Positions 5,014 through 11,202 of a stretch of 11,202 nucleotides of DNA are shown here, piece after piece. The notes below the pieces were generated by a model. That model ran no database searches. It was given only the letters and a program-made list of their open reading frames with translations, and had not been told where the DNA came from. Source of the stretch: Halovenus sp. (GTDB lineage: Archaea > Halobacteriota > Halobacteria > Halobacteriales > Haloarculaceae); the NCBI GenBank assembly GCA_028275145.1, contig JAQCNG010000017.1:1-11202 (forward strand), read 5' to 3'. Both the position numbers and the translations under genes were made by a program. Within the stretch, counting starts at the first letter, position 1; each line of letters opens with the position of its first letter.

Positions 5014-6336
5014 TCAGCAACGGCGGGCGTCGTAGTGAATCAGGACACACGCGCCCAGAACCAGCCACATGCCGAGTGTGGTCGGAAGCACCACCTCGAA
5101 GAGTCGCTCGGCGAGAGCCACGAGCGGCGTCTCGAGTCCACCCAGCGGGAGTGTGGTCAGTGTCGCCTCGACGATGGAGAACTCGACCCGCGAGAACGAC
5201 ACGAGCGTGGCACCGAGAAGGGCCGTCCGCGAGCGGGTGGCCGGCAGCGTGTACAGCAACACGACCAGCGGAAACACAAAGAGCACCATGTACAGCCGCT
5301 GCAACGGCAGAAAGAGCAGCGTCAGGAGTATCGTCCCGAGTGCCGTCGCCAGTCGCTGTCTGTCCGTCTCGACGTCGAGGTAGAGATAGCCCAGAACGGG
5401 CGCGAGCGCGAGCGCCGCGAGCGGGGTGACATATGGCGGTCCGATGCCGAGAAGCGCCGCAACCTGACGCTGTGCGCCGCCTCTGGTCTGTGTGGGCTCC
5501 GGAGCGCCGTCGAACCCGTCGTACCGGCCGGTGAGCACGTCGGTCAGGTACGTCTCGGTCACGTCGGGCCCGAGCGCGAGCAGTCCAACCAGCAGTCCGG
5601 TCACTCCAACGGCGAGCGCCAGCGCGACACCGCGGGACGCGCGCCGGCGGAGTAGCCACAACCCGAGCACCGCGGGAAACACCTTCACGAGCGCCGCGAG
5701 CGCGAAGGCGATTCCGGCGATATCGCCGCGGTTCCGGTCCAGAGCGTCCAGTCCGACCGCAATCGCGAGGGCGAGTCCGATGTTCACCTGCCCGTTGACC
5801 ACCGAGATGCCGCTGTACGTCGAGAGCAGCGCGAACCCGAACAGCAGGCCCCCATCCAGTCGGGCGAGCGAGACGCCACGGCGGGTGATTGCGCGCCAGA
5901 GCACGGCGGCGATACCGGTGGCGAAGCAGAGATTCAGCGCCGTCTGGAGCAGATACGCGCCGGCCGGACCGCCCGTGAGGACGTGCGGAACGAACACGAA
6001 GATGACCACCGGCGGGTAGATGTAGTGGAAGCCGGGTCTGTCGGGCGGTGCCACCTCGTAGATATCGCCACCCTCCAGCATCGACTCCGCGGCGTGGTAG
6101 TACACGTCGGAGGCGAGCATGTACTGGTCGGGGCTGATGAACGCCCTGGTGACCAGTCCGGACAGTCCCGCGAGGATACCGACCGCGAGAACGAGTCGCG
6201 TGCTGCGGCGTGGCCGCTCGATGTCTGTCTCCCGGTCTGACGGCTCCACCCTGTCCCCGTTCGACGGGTGGTCCGCCGGAGACGAGCCATCACGGTCTGC
6301 CGTGTCTGACCCCTCGTCGGCCGAATCGGTGGGCAC
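5014..6336 (-). CDS. GT-C type integral membrane glycosyltransferase (GT87/DUF2029-like)
   Basis: The 440-residue protein has a hydrophilic, acidic, probably disordered cytoplasmic tail (about 1-46), then roughly nine or ten hydrophobic segments, the first near 47-66. After segment 1 comes the loop typical of GT87/DUF2029 enzymes: D77 in SDVYYHAAESMLEGGDIYEV, then HYIYPP at 104-109. In GT-C enzymes an Asp in this first external loop is catalytic and the sugar donor is a polyprenyl-phosphate sugar, so it probably glycosylates a lipid or surface glycan on the outer membrane face. Donor and acceptor cannot be told from sequence. I chose GTG 6336 because a TATA-like box lies 27 nt upstream on this strand. 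The first ATG (6426) lies upstream of that box and adds 30 residues of low-complexity sequence. It is divergent from the Tat-signal gene and convergent with the DUF1508 gene. Confidence 0.8.
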   Translation of the reverse strand: MPTDSADEGSDTADRDGSSPADHPSNGDRVEPSDRETDIERPRRSTRLVLAVGILAGLSGLVTRAFISPDQYMLASDVYYHAAESMLEGGDIYEVAPPDRPGFHYIYPPVVIFVFVPHVLTGGPAGAYLLQTALNLCFATGIAAVLWRAITRRGVSLARLDGGLLFGFALLSTYSGISVVNGQVNIGLALAIAVGLDALDRNRGDIAGIAFALAALVKVFPAVLGLWLLRRRASRGVALALAVGVTGLLVGLLALGPDVTETYLTDVLTGRYDGFDGAPEPTQTRGGAQRQVAALLGIGPPYVTPLAALALAPVLGYLYLDVETDRQRLATALGTILLTLLFLPLQRLYMVLFVFPLVVLLYTLPATRSRTALLGATLVSFSRVEFSIVEATLTTLPLGGLETPLVALAERLFEVVLPTTLGMWLVLGACVLIHYDARRC

Positions 6337-6359
6337 ACGCGTTTGCTCGGCCGACGGAC

Positions 6360-6365
6360 AGTAAA
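6360..6365 (-). promoter_or_regulatory. TATA-like box of the glycosyltransferase gene
   Basis: On the minus strand the sequence reads TTTACT, centred about 27 nt before the GTG at 6336. This supports a leaderless transcript starting at that GTG. Confidence 0.5.
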
Positions 6366-6463
6366 GCGACGTGATTCGGTCGACCGCTATCGGTTCCCGG
6401 TCGTGACATCGTGGCCTGGGAGCCACAGTCCCGAGTCGCGGCCAGTTCGACCCGTTGCCCGCA

Positions 6464-6469
6464 TTTATC
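6464..6469 (+). promoter_or_regulatory. TATA-like box of the Tat-signal protein gene
   Basis: TTTATC is centred about 27 nt before the ATG at 6494. With the minus-strand box at 6360-6365 it makes a divergent promoter pair within 157 bp. Confidence 0.6.
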
Positions 6470-6493
6470 TACGATAGCGCGACCAGCGCACCC

Positions 6494-6892
6494 ATGGCAG
6501 ACGGAGAGCCAGTGAGTCGCCGCACCGCACTCCAGACAATCGGTACGACCGCCGCAGTCGCGACCGGTCTCTCGACGACCGGCACAGCAACAGAGAGCCG
6601 GGAGGCCCCCGGAGAGTCGCCAGAGCAGGGCGGCGAGGAGTCGCCAGAGCAGGGCGGCGAGGAGTCGCCAGAGCAGGGCGGCGAGTCAGAGTCGACAGGG
6701 TTCTACAGCGGGACCGTCGACCGCGTCGTCGACGGCGAACACGTCGTCATCCTCGTCGAGGCCGGCGGCAGGGTCGTCGACCAGCACGTCGTGCCGGCGG
6801 CGGAGTACCCGTCGCTGGAGGAAGGGGACGCGGTGTACCTGCTCATCGTGTTCGGGCGGGTCATCGGAATCTGGAAGGCACCCGGCGAGTGA
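6494..6892 (+). CDS. Small Tat-exported protein with ESPEQGGE repeats and a DUF3006-like C-terminal domain
   Basis: The 132-residue protein opens with a twin-arginine signal: R9-R10 in VSRRTALQTIG, then a mild hydrophobic stretch TAAVATGLSTTG. It has no lipobox Cys, so it is probably secreted folded and released by signal peptidase, or held by its N-terminal helix. Residues 41-64 are three exact copies of the octapeptide ESPEQGGE, a flexible acidic linker. The C-terminal part (about 70-132) runs FYSGTVDRVVDGEHVVILVEAG, then VVPAAEYPSLEEGDAVYLLIV, resembling DUF3006-type small beta domains; that match is by eye. ATG 6494 fits the leaderless promoter and the Tat motif position; the ATG at 6455 would put the signal too far inside. 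No enzymatic role is evident. It is divergent from the glycosyltransferase gene, and a shared role in cell-surface biology is only inferred. Confidence 0.78.
   Translation: MADGEPVSRRTALQTIGTTAAVATGLSTTGTATESREAPGESPEQGGEESPEQGGEESPEQGGESESTGFYSGTVDRVVDGEHVVILVEAGGRVVDQHVVPAAEYPSLEEGDAVYLLIVFGRVIGIWKAPGE
6614..6685 (+). repeat. Perfect 3 x 24-bp in-frame tandem repeat
   Basis: Three identical 24-bp units (6614-6637, 6638-6661, 6662-6685) each encode ESPEQGGE. They have no mismatch even at third positions, so the array expanded recently. Copy number changes would keep the frame and alter only linker length. Confidence 0.97.
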
Positions 6893-7070
6893 GCGCTGGC
6901 GGTCGTCCCGGCCGAGGAACGGCTATCGCCCGGTCACACCGGTTTCGGCCGGCCGCGTTCAGTCGAGAAACTGGCCGGTTCCGGAAATCCCCGTCGAGTT
7001 CGACCGAGAATCCGAATGTCTCCCGGACGTGCCTCGGTGATTCCGGCGGCGAAGTCCTCGTTCACTCGAC

Positions 7071-7093
7071 CGTGGCAACGGGAGTTTGCCACG
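7071..7093. other. Perfect 8-bp stem / 7-nt loop hairpin in the 293-bp intergenic region
   Basis: CGTGGCAA (7071-7078) pairs exactly with TTGCCACG (7086-7093) across a CGGGAGT loop. It lies in the longest gap of the window (6893-7185), 63 bp upstream of the 7156-7161 TATA-like box. It could be a 3' hairpin of the 6494 gene, a dyad operator for the 7186 gene, or part of a small RNA. Elsewhere in the gap I see only GC-rich partial palindromes (CCGG/GGCC around 6940-6985) and no convincing gene. Frames through it look like chance. Confidence 0.4.
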
Positions 7094-7155
7094 AGCAGGT
7101 GTCGGTGAGTCCAGGGCTGTACGTACGTTTCGTTCGACGCCGGGCAGACAAACAA

Positions 7156-7161
7156 CTTAAT
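7156..7161 (+). promoter_or_regulatory. TATA-like box of the 7186 gene pair
   Basis: CTTAAT, in an AT-rich patch (ACAAACAACTTAAT), is centred about 28 nt before the ATG at 7186. There is no Shine-Dalgarno sequence, which fits a leaderless start. Confidence 0.6.
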
Positions 7162-7185
7162 CCGCTGGGGTCCCGAGGTTAGGGT

Positions 7186-7743
7186 ATGCGAGTCCGAGAC
7201 TGGGACGATATCTTGCAAGACGTAGTCGAGAGCGACGCGGACCCGGCAGGTTGGCGGGCAGTCGGCGGTGACCGGCGCGACGGTATCGGCGAGGACCTCT
7301 ACCTCGCCCACCCAGGTGTCGGCACGTTCCAGCTCAAAACATACGCGAGAAACCCCTACCAGGTCGACGGTGTCGGCGCGCGGGTGGCCCGAAGCGTCGA
7401 CGACGAACTCGACGACCTGTTTCCCGCCCGTGACCGCGAGGACGCGGGTGGCATCTTCGGCGTCCAGCAGTCCGTCGAGGACGAGGAAACCGCCCGCGAG
7501 CAGGCAAAGCGCCTGGAGACGGTTCTCGAGACACACGCCGACGCGCCGACGACACCGGACGCGTTACTCGAGGACGTGATGGACGCAGTCGACAGCCCGG
7601 CGTACGGCCCGATGGCGTTCGACCAGTACGACCGGCCGGACCGCATCGACCAGCTCGCGGAGACGTTCGACGAGGCGGAGCAACTGCTGACCACGGAGTT
7701 CGAGGATATCGTCGACGACAACGTCGAGCGAGGGTTCTACTGA
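7186..7743 (+). CDS. Uncharacterised acidic haloarchaeal protein (185 aa)
   Basis: I do not recognise a named family. The protein is soluble and strongly acidic, as expected for a halophile cytoplasm, with no signal peptide or membrane segment. The most structured part is residues 35-68, with GEDLYLAHPGVGTFQLKTYA, then NPYQVDGVGARVAR. It has the look of a small alpha/beta domain with conserved Gly, His and Lys. The second half (about 95-185) is helical and rich in Asp/Glu, with LETVLETHADAPTTPDALLEDVMDAV, then FDEAEQLLTTEFEDIV. This could pair as helices. ATG 7186 fits the leaderless promoter. Its stop overlaps the next gene's ATG by one base (TGATG), so both are probably translated together, and the soluble protein may act with the small membrane protein. 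No catalytic motif is visible. Confidence 0.8.
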   Translation: MRVRDWDDILQDVVESDADPAGWRAVGGDRRDGIGEDLYLAHPGVGTFQLKTYARNPYQVDGVGARVARSVDDELDDLFPARDREDAGGIFGVQQSVEDEETAREQAKRLETVLETHADAPTTPDALLEDVMDAVDSPAYGPMAFDQYDRPDRIDQLAETFDEAEQLLTTEFEDIVDDNVERGFY

Positions 7744-7979
7744 TGGCCGCCAGGCGACCAGGCGGTAGCGGACTCCTGCGGACGTTTCGTGCGCTGCTCG
7801 TCTCGCTGGTCGCTCTGTCCTGTGGGCTCACAGCGGTGTACGGCGGCGCGTCGCTCCCGGTTGTTGCCGGTGTGGCTGTGCTCGGCCTCGGTCTGGGTCT
7901 GGTGGTCGTGACAGTCGCGCTGCCGACACCCGACCCGGTCGACCAAGAGACCGACCCCCGGCTTCGCTGGGAGGACTGA
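7743..7979 (+). CDS. Tiny two-helix membrane protein (78 aa)
   Basis: The ATG at 7743 shares its A with the TGA of the preceding gene, a sign of translational coupling. The protein has a basic N-terminus (residues 2-14, with three Arg and no acid), a hydrophobic helix at about 18-34, a short turn, a second helix at about 38-60 rich in Gly, Val and Leu, and an acidic C-terminal tail (PDPVDQETDPRLRWED). The positive-inside rule puts the N-terminus, and therefore also the tail, in the cytoplasm. I recognise no family. It may anchor or be controlled by the 185-residue partner. Its stop is 29 bp from the convergent elp3 stop. Confidence 0.72.
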   Translation: MAARRPGGSGLLRTFRALLVSLVALSCGLTAVYGGASLPVVAGVAVLGLGLGLVVVTVALPTPDPVDQETDPRLRWED

Positions 7980-8008
7980 ACGGGTACGAGAGTCGCCCGC
8001 CCGGCCGC

Positions 8009-9691
8009 TCACGACAGTTGCTTGCTCACGTACGGACCGTCCTGTCTGTAGCCGAGTTTCTCCCGGTAGTACTGCCGGACACCGATACCGCTGAGGATGG
8101 CGAGTTTCCCGTAGCCGGCGTCGGCGGCGATGCGCTCGGCCGCCCGGACGAGCCGCCTGCCGTACCCCCGGTGCTGGTGCTGGCCGACACCCTCCTCGGC
8201 GTGGTCCGTCGCGTCCTCGCCGACGGGTACCTGACTGCCGTACACGTGGAGCTCTCGCACCACGGCGGCGTCGTCGAGTTCGCGCCGAACCGGGTCGTTC
8301 GGGAAGCGGAGCCGGCAAAACCCCACCAGCAGGTCCTTCTCGAAGTCCTCGAAGCTGATGAACTGCTCTGTCCCGCCGGCAACCTCGTAGCTGTCGACGT
8401 TGCGCTCGACAGTCTCGGGAACCTCGTCGCTGTGGCCGACCTCTCGACAGCGGATGCAGTCACAGGTCCAGCCGTGTTCGGCCATGCGCTTCCGGGCCAG
8501 CTGTCTGAGATTCGACTTCCAGACCCCACCCTCGATAAAGTCCGCGGGGATATCCCGCTGGACGCGCTGGAGGCGGGTGTAGCGGGGGATCATCGACTTT
8601 ATCTCCGCGACGAGTTCGGCGGCCTCGTCGTTGTTCAGCGGCTCGAACTCGTCGCTGTGCCACCAGTCGTACACGGCAGTGCCCTCGACGACGAGTGTGG
8701 GGTAGATCTTGAGATAGTCCGGCCGCCACTCCGAGCGCTCGAAGGTGCGCCGGAAATCCTCCAGACACATCTCCTTCGACATACCAGGCTGGCCGGGCAT
8801 CATGTGGAAGCCGACTTTGAACCCCGCGTCGCGCAGTCGGCGATTTGCGTCGATGGAGTCCTGTGTGCCGTGGCCGCGGTGCATCTCCCGGTTGATGCGC
8901 TCGTAGGTGGTCTGGACCCCCACCTCGACCTTTGTTCCGCCCAGGTCGAGCATCCGGTCGATCTGCTCGGGGTCACACCAGTCGGGCTTTGTCTCGAAGG
9001 TGGTCGCGATGTTGCGCACCTCGCCGAGTTCGTTCTCGGCGATGACGTCCTCCAGATACCGGAACTCGACGGAGTCGGGGTCGGGCGCGAGACTCTCCTC
9101 CTGTGTGGGTTCGGGTGTCTTTGAGGGGTCGTAGTCGTTCATCGCCTCCAGTGCGCGCCTGACGAACCACTCCTGGTAGTCGTGGCTGCGGGCGGTCATC
9201 GTCCCGCCCATCAGGATGAGCTCGATCTTGTCGACCGGGTGACCGATCTTGCGGAGCTGTTCCAGTCGGAGCGTCACCTGGCCGTACGGGTCGTAGTCGT
9301 TCTGTTTGCCGCGGGCGGCGGCCGGTTCGTGGCCGGTGTAGCTCTGGGCGCTGGAGAACTCAGAGTCCGGCCCGCCGGGACAGTACAGACACTTGCCGTG
9401 TGGACAGCCGTGCGGGGAGGTCATGATGGCGACCGGTGAGACCCCCGAGGCGGTCCTGACGGGCTTGCGCCGGAGCTCGGACTCGAGTTCCTCGCGTCGG
9501 TCACCGGCGAAATCCAGCAGGTCCGAGTTGCGGGGCACCTTCGGCGAGGAGTACTTCCCGCAGACGTCGGTCTTCGCGCTCTCGAGGTTCTCCCGGCTTA
9601 GCTCACCCGAGAGCAGCAGGTCGACCAGTTCGGCACAGACCTGCTGGAACGCCTCTGACTCCTCGGGGTCGCCCGCGGCGTCGGTACTCAT
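8009..9691 (-). CDS. elp3: Elp3: tRNA uridine-34 5-carboxymethyl-type modification enzyme (radical SAM + GNAT)
   Basis: The 560-residue protein matches archaeal Elp3. This enzyme uses S-adenosylmethionine radical chemistry with acetyl-CoA to build cm5U-type side chains on U34 of tRNA, acting alone without the eukaryotic Elongator partners. The 4Fe-4S motif is C96-x4-C101-x2-C104 in GCPHGKCLYCPGG. The radical SAM barrel continues through MGGTMTAR (161-168), KVEVGVQTTYERI (254-266) and GFHMMPGQPGMSKE (294-307). Zinc-type cysteines C410, C412 and C415 follow. The C-terminal acetyltransferase domain has the acetyl-CoA loop QHRGYGRRL at 506-514 and the closing GVRQYYREKLGY. ATG 9691 is chosen because homology and a TATA-like box 27 nt upstream agree; the frame stays open to 10132 but that part is antisense to the methyltransferase gene. 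The length is normal and no key residue is missing. Confidence 0.96.
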   Translation of the reverse strand: MSTDAAGDPEESEAFQQVCAELVDLLLSGELSRENLESAKTDVCGKYSSPKVPRNSDLLDFAGDRREELESELRRKPVRTASGVSPVAIMTSPHGCPHGKCLYCPGGPDSEFSSAQSYTGHEPAAARGKQNDYDPYGQVTLRLEQLRKIGHPVDKIELILMGGTMTARSHDYQEWFVRRALEAMNDYDPSKTPEPTQEESLAPDPDSVEFRYLEDVIAENELGEVRNIATTFETKPDWCDPEQIDRMLDLGGTKVEVGVQTTYERINREMHRGHGTQDSIDANRRLRDAGFKVGFHMMPGQPGMSKEMCLEDFRRTFERSEWRPDYLKIYPTLVVEGTAVYDWWHSDEFEPLNNDEAAELVAEIKSMIPRYTRLQRVQRDIPADFIEGGVWKSNLRQLARKRMAEHGWTCDCIRCREVGHSDEVPETVERNVDSYEVAGGTEQFISFEDFEKDLLVGFCRLRFPNDPVRRELDDAAVVRELHVYGSQVPVGEDATDHAEEGVGQHQHRGYGRRLVRAAERIAADAGYGKLAILSGIGVRQYYREKLGYRQDGPYVSKQLS

Positions 9692-9714
9692 TGGCTCTAG
9701 ATGGCCGGTTGGCC

Positions 9715-9721
9715 TACGTAA
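9715..9721 (-). promoter_or_regulatory. TATA-like box of elp3
   Basis: On the minus strand CTTACGTAGG is centred about 27 nt before the ATG at 9691. It gives elp3 its own leaderless promoter, separate from the upstream methyltransferase gene. Confidence 0.5.
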
Positions 9722-9759
9722 GCGTGTCGTCTGGCGGCGTCGGTCGGCAGTCGGAGTGT

Positions 9760-9799
9760 CACCGAACCGGCCGTCCGGACGGACACAGTCCGGTCGGTG
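9760..9799. other. Hairpin with internal palindrome between the methyltransferase gene and elp3
   Basis: CACCGAACCGG (9760-9770) pairs with CCGGTCGGTG (9790-9799) with one bulged A. The loop contains the perfect 12-bp palindrome CCGTCCGGACGG (9771-9782). It starts 20 bp after the methyltransferase stop on the minus strand and about 40 bp before the elp3 TATA-like box, so it could mark the 3' end of the methyltransferase mRNA. No T-tract follows it. Confidence 0.35.
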
Positions 9800-9818
9800 T
9801 GGTCGGCGGTCCACGGGG

Positions 9819-10589
9819 TCAGCGGGCGACAGCCCAGAACCGCACACTCGAGGGCACCATCCGGAGCAGTTCCGGCAGGTCACTGTCGGCCGGGTCGCTC
9901 TCCCGGACCTCCTGGTGTTTCGTCTCGAGGAGTCGTTGCACCTCGAATCCGGCGTCGACGAGGGCGTTGTGGAGGTCGGCAACCGTCCGGTCGAACGCCA
10001 CCAGCACCGACTCGTACTCCTCGTCGATCGTGATCTCCCGGCGGCCGGTGTCGAAGTAACTCCACCGGAACTCGCCGGTCTCCAGGTCGAGCAGTTCGTA
10101 CAGCGGGTGTGGCACACTGAGCACCAGGACACCGTCCTCGCGGAGGACGCGGTGGGCCTCCCCGAGTGCCCCCTCGAGGTGCCCGACCATCTGGTAGGCC
10201 GCCTCGGAGGAGGCCACGTCGAAACTGCTGTCGGCCAGGGGGAGGTCGGTGAGGTCAGCCTGGAGGAATCGCGCTTCGACGCCGTAGAAGTCGCGCAACC
10301 GGCGTGCGTGTCGCAGTTGCTCGCCGGAGAGGTCTACCCCCACAACCGGGTCTGCGCCCAGTCGTGCGGTTCCGACACTGCCCTGACCACCCCCACAGCC
10401 CAGTTCGACGTAGGCACTCCCGTCGACGGATTCGAGCACGTCGGGCTGAGGACCGCCCGGGGCGTCGGCGTCGAACGGGGACGGTGCCGGCGGGAGGTCA
10501 CCGTCGGCGGTGTCGGCGTTCCACAGCGCCTGGAAGTCGTTGCTCCACTCGTTCCAGAGTCGTCGGTTCTCCTGTCGATAGCCGGTCAT
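9819..10589 (-). CDS. Class I SAM-dependent methyltransferase (Methyltransf_11-like)
   Basis: The 256-residue cytoplasmic protein has the Rossmann-like SAM-binding core. Motif I is VELGCGGGQGSVG (61-73), the ribose-binding acid is D86 in VVGVDLS, the adenine-side motif is D112 in QADLTDLPLAD, and motif IV is SSFDVASSEAAYQMVGH. HRVLREDGVLVLSVPHPL (146-163) follows. The N-terminus (GYRQENRRLWNEWSNDFQALWN) is typical of small-molecule methyltransferases of this type. The acceptor cannot be told; archaeal relatives act on quinones, lipids or unknown metabolites. I prefer ATG 10589 to the GTG two codons upstream because GAGGTGA sits 6 nt before the ATG but directly against the GTG. It lies upstream of elp3 on the same strand, but a 127-bp gap with its own promoter argues against tight co-transcription. 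Confidence 0.88.
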   Translation of the reverse strand: MTGYRQENRRLWNEWSNDFQALWNADTADGDLPPAPSPFDADAPGGPQPDVLESVDGSAYVELGCGGGQGSVGTARLGADPVVGVDLSGEQLRHARRLRDFYGVEARFLQADLTDLPLADSSFDVASSEAAYQMVGHLEGALGEAHRVLREDGVLVLSVPHPLYELLDLETGEFRWSYFDTGRREITIDEEYESVLVAFDRTVADLHNALVDAGFEVQRLLETKHQEVRESDPADSDLPELLRMVPSSVRFWAVAR

Positions 10590-10595
10590 CGCCAC

Positions 10596-10602
10596 TCACC
10601 TC
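10596..10602 (-). promoter_or_regulatory. Shine-Dalgarno sequence deciding the methyltransferase start
   Basis: GAGGTGA on the minus strand lies 6 nt before the ATG at 10589 and 0 nt before the GTG at 10595, so it selects the ATG. It complements the 3' end of archaeal 16S rRNA (anti-SD CCUCC) and shows this gene has a leader, unlike most neighbours. Confidence 0.6.
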
Positions 10603-10692
10603 TCCGCTCCGGTGTGAACGCACCTGAAACTTCTCACCCTGTCGCGCGAGCGGACTGTCTGTCGCCCGGTGCAATCTCGGAACTGCCGGGAC

Positions 10693-11175
10693 TCACAGCA
10701 CGACGAGACACATCACGACGAGCACGAGCGCGGTCATGAGCGCGCGGACGACTCTCGTGGCGAAGGTTCCGAACACGACGGCGAGCGCGGCGAGTGCGCT
10801 CTGTTTCGCGTCACGCCGGCGGACGTACTCGATGACGAACACCGTCACGATGGTGCCGAGCACGAGTCCGGTCGAGCCCAGAAAGGCAAACGCGATGGCA
10901 CCGACGAACCCGCCGAGGGTGGCCGTGACTGTCGACACGCCACCGACACGGCCCACGACGAATCTGTCGAACACCTGCCCCGCGAGCACCAGCACGGCGA
11001 CGAGTGTCAGCACTCCGAGCGTGACCGCCCCCGGTTCCGTGTAGCCGCTGTCGAGCCAGTAGAGATAGACCCCGGCAATCGAGAGCACCACACCCGGCAC
11101 ACGCGACAGCAGACTCACGACGACGCCCGCGACGAGCAGTCCAAAGACGGCAGTTGTCACGAGAGCGGTGCTCAT
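10693..11175 (-). CDS. DUF456 family integral membrane protein
   Basis: The 160-residue protein is almost wholly hydrophobic, with about five or six helices (roughly 3-22, 26-40, 50-66, 78-97, 100-115 and 130-160). Gly-rich segments fit DUF456: VPGVVLSIAGVYLYWLDSGY at 26-45, then GGVSTVTATLGGFVGAIAFAFLGSTGLVLG in the middle, then IEYVRRRDAKQSALAA after it. The last has the usual basic loop before the final helices. DUF456 proteins are about 160 residues and have no proven function. ATG 11175 is favoured because the first helix starts at once after it and the upstream gene's stop overlaps it (ATGA), implying translational coupling with that gene. It is separated from the methyltransferase gene by 103 bp, in which I see nothing beyond the methyltransferase leader. 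Confidence 0.85.
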   Translation of the reverse strand: MSTALVTTAVFGLLVAGVVVSLLSRVPGVVLSIAGVYLYWLDSGYTEPGAVTLGVLTLVAVLVLAGQVFDRFVVGRVGGVSTVTATLGGFVGAIAFAFLGSTGLVLGTIVTVFVIEYVRRRDAKQSALAALAVVFGTFATRVVRALMTALVLVVMCLVVL

Positions 11176-11202
11176 CGCAGTCGCTCCAGTTCACGCCGTG
11201 CG
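11172..11202 (-). CDS. C-terminal end of an unknown gene overlapping the DUF456 gene (partial)
   Basis: Reading the minus strand in the frame that ends with TGA at 11174-11172 gives the nine residues ARRELERLR and then the stop. The TGA overlaps the ATG of the DUF456 gene as ATGA, the usual arrangement of coupled archaeal operon genes. The charged helical tail is plausible for a protein end, but nine residues cannot identify it, and nothing proves the frame is open further upstream. Confidence 0.4.
   Translation of the reverse strand, partial: ARRELERLR

Noticed and set aside
6614..6685. Tandem repeats considered as a CRISPR-like array
   Set aside because: The 24-bp units are contiguous without spacers and code in frame for ESPEQGGE.
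6889..7182. A 97-codon plus-strand frame filling the gap before the 7186 gene
   Set aside because: The product is rich in Arg and Ser with few acidic residues, unlike every real protein here. It contains the hairpin at 7071-7093 and the TATA-like box of the next gene.
6893..7185. A possible stable RNA gene (7S RNA, RNase P RNA or box C/D RNA) in the 293-bp gap
   Set aside because: I found none of the conserved cores of 7S or RNase P RNA and no paired C and D boxes. Only the 7071-7093 hairpin is convincing.
6934..7536. A 200-codon minus-strand frame opposite the start of the 7186 gene
   Set aside because: It is antisense to a gene with a good promoter and acidic composition, and it shows no motif or start signal of its own.
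8018..9124. A 368-codon plus-strand frame opposite elp3
   Set aside because: It is the antisense shadow of a fully conserved Elp3 sequence.
9692..10132. A 147-codon N-terminal extension of Elp3
   Set aside because: It overlaps the methyltransferase gene in another frame, and Elp3 homology with a promoter begins at 9691.

Overview
The window is a stretch of chromosome from an extremely halophilic archaeon (class Halobacteria). Three things point there: high GC, very acidic proteins (many Asp/Glu, few Lys), and many genes whose start codon lies about 27-29 nt downstream of a TATA-like box, as expected for leaderless haloarchaeal transcripts. The tRNA gene has no encoded CCA, and the recognisable proteins (archaeal FtsY, class I CCA-adding enzyme, archaeal Elp3, amphi-Trp/DUF1508 and DUF456 proteins) fit the same picture.

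Layout. 1-156 is the C-terminal end of ftsY. 357-725 is a stand-alone response-regulator receiver protein, preceded by a possible leaderless upstream ORF. 768-2180 (minus) is the CCA-adding enzyme. It is convergent with the receiver gene and divergent from a tRNA-Asn(GUU) gene at 2307-2379. Between that tRNA and 2569 lies a scar-like stretch: a short imperfect copy of the tRNA 3' end, then a 99-bp segment bounded by 17-bp inverted repeats with one mismatch. The segment abuts an aldehyde dehydrogenase gene reduced to its last 105 codons.

2963-4264 is a two-gene unit: a tandem EthD-domain protein and an HD-domain protein. 4355-5005 encodes an amphi-Trp domain fused to two DUF1508 domains. It converges on a polytopic GT87/DUF2029-type glycosyltransferase gene (5014-6336, minus). 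That gene diverges from a small Tat-signal protein (6494-6892) containing a perfect 3 x 24-bp repeat. 7186-7979 is an overlapping pair: an uncharacterised acidic protein and a tiny two-helix membrane protein. The right end is all on the minus strand: elp3 (8009-9691), a class I methyltransferase (9819-10589), a DUF456 membrane protein (10693-11175) and the last codons of a gene overlapping it.

How the genes work together. Several are housekeeping genes of protein targeting and tRNA maturation: ftsY, cca, tRNA-Asn and elp3. The CCA-adding enzyme would complete the adjacent tRNA, and Elp3 modifies wobble uridines of other tRNAs. The EthD/HD pair probably acts together in an unknown, possibly catabolic, step. 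I see no CRISPR array, toxin-antitoxin pair, phage module or intact transposase. The best candidates for something undescribed are the tRNA-adjacent inverted-repeat/ALDH scar, the 7186-7979 gene pair with its upstream hairpin, and the overlapping upstream ORF of the receiver gene.
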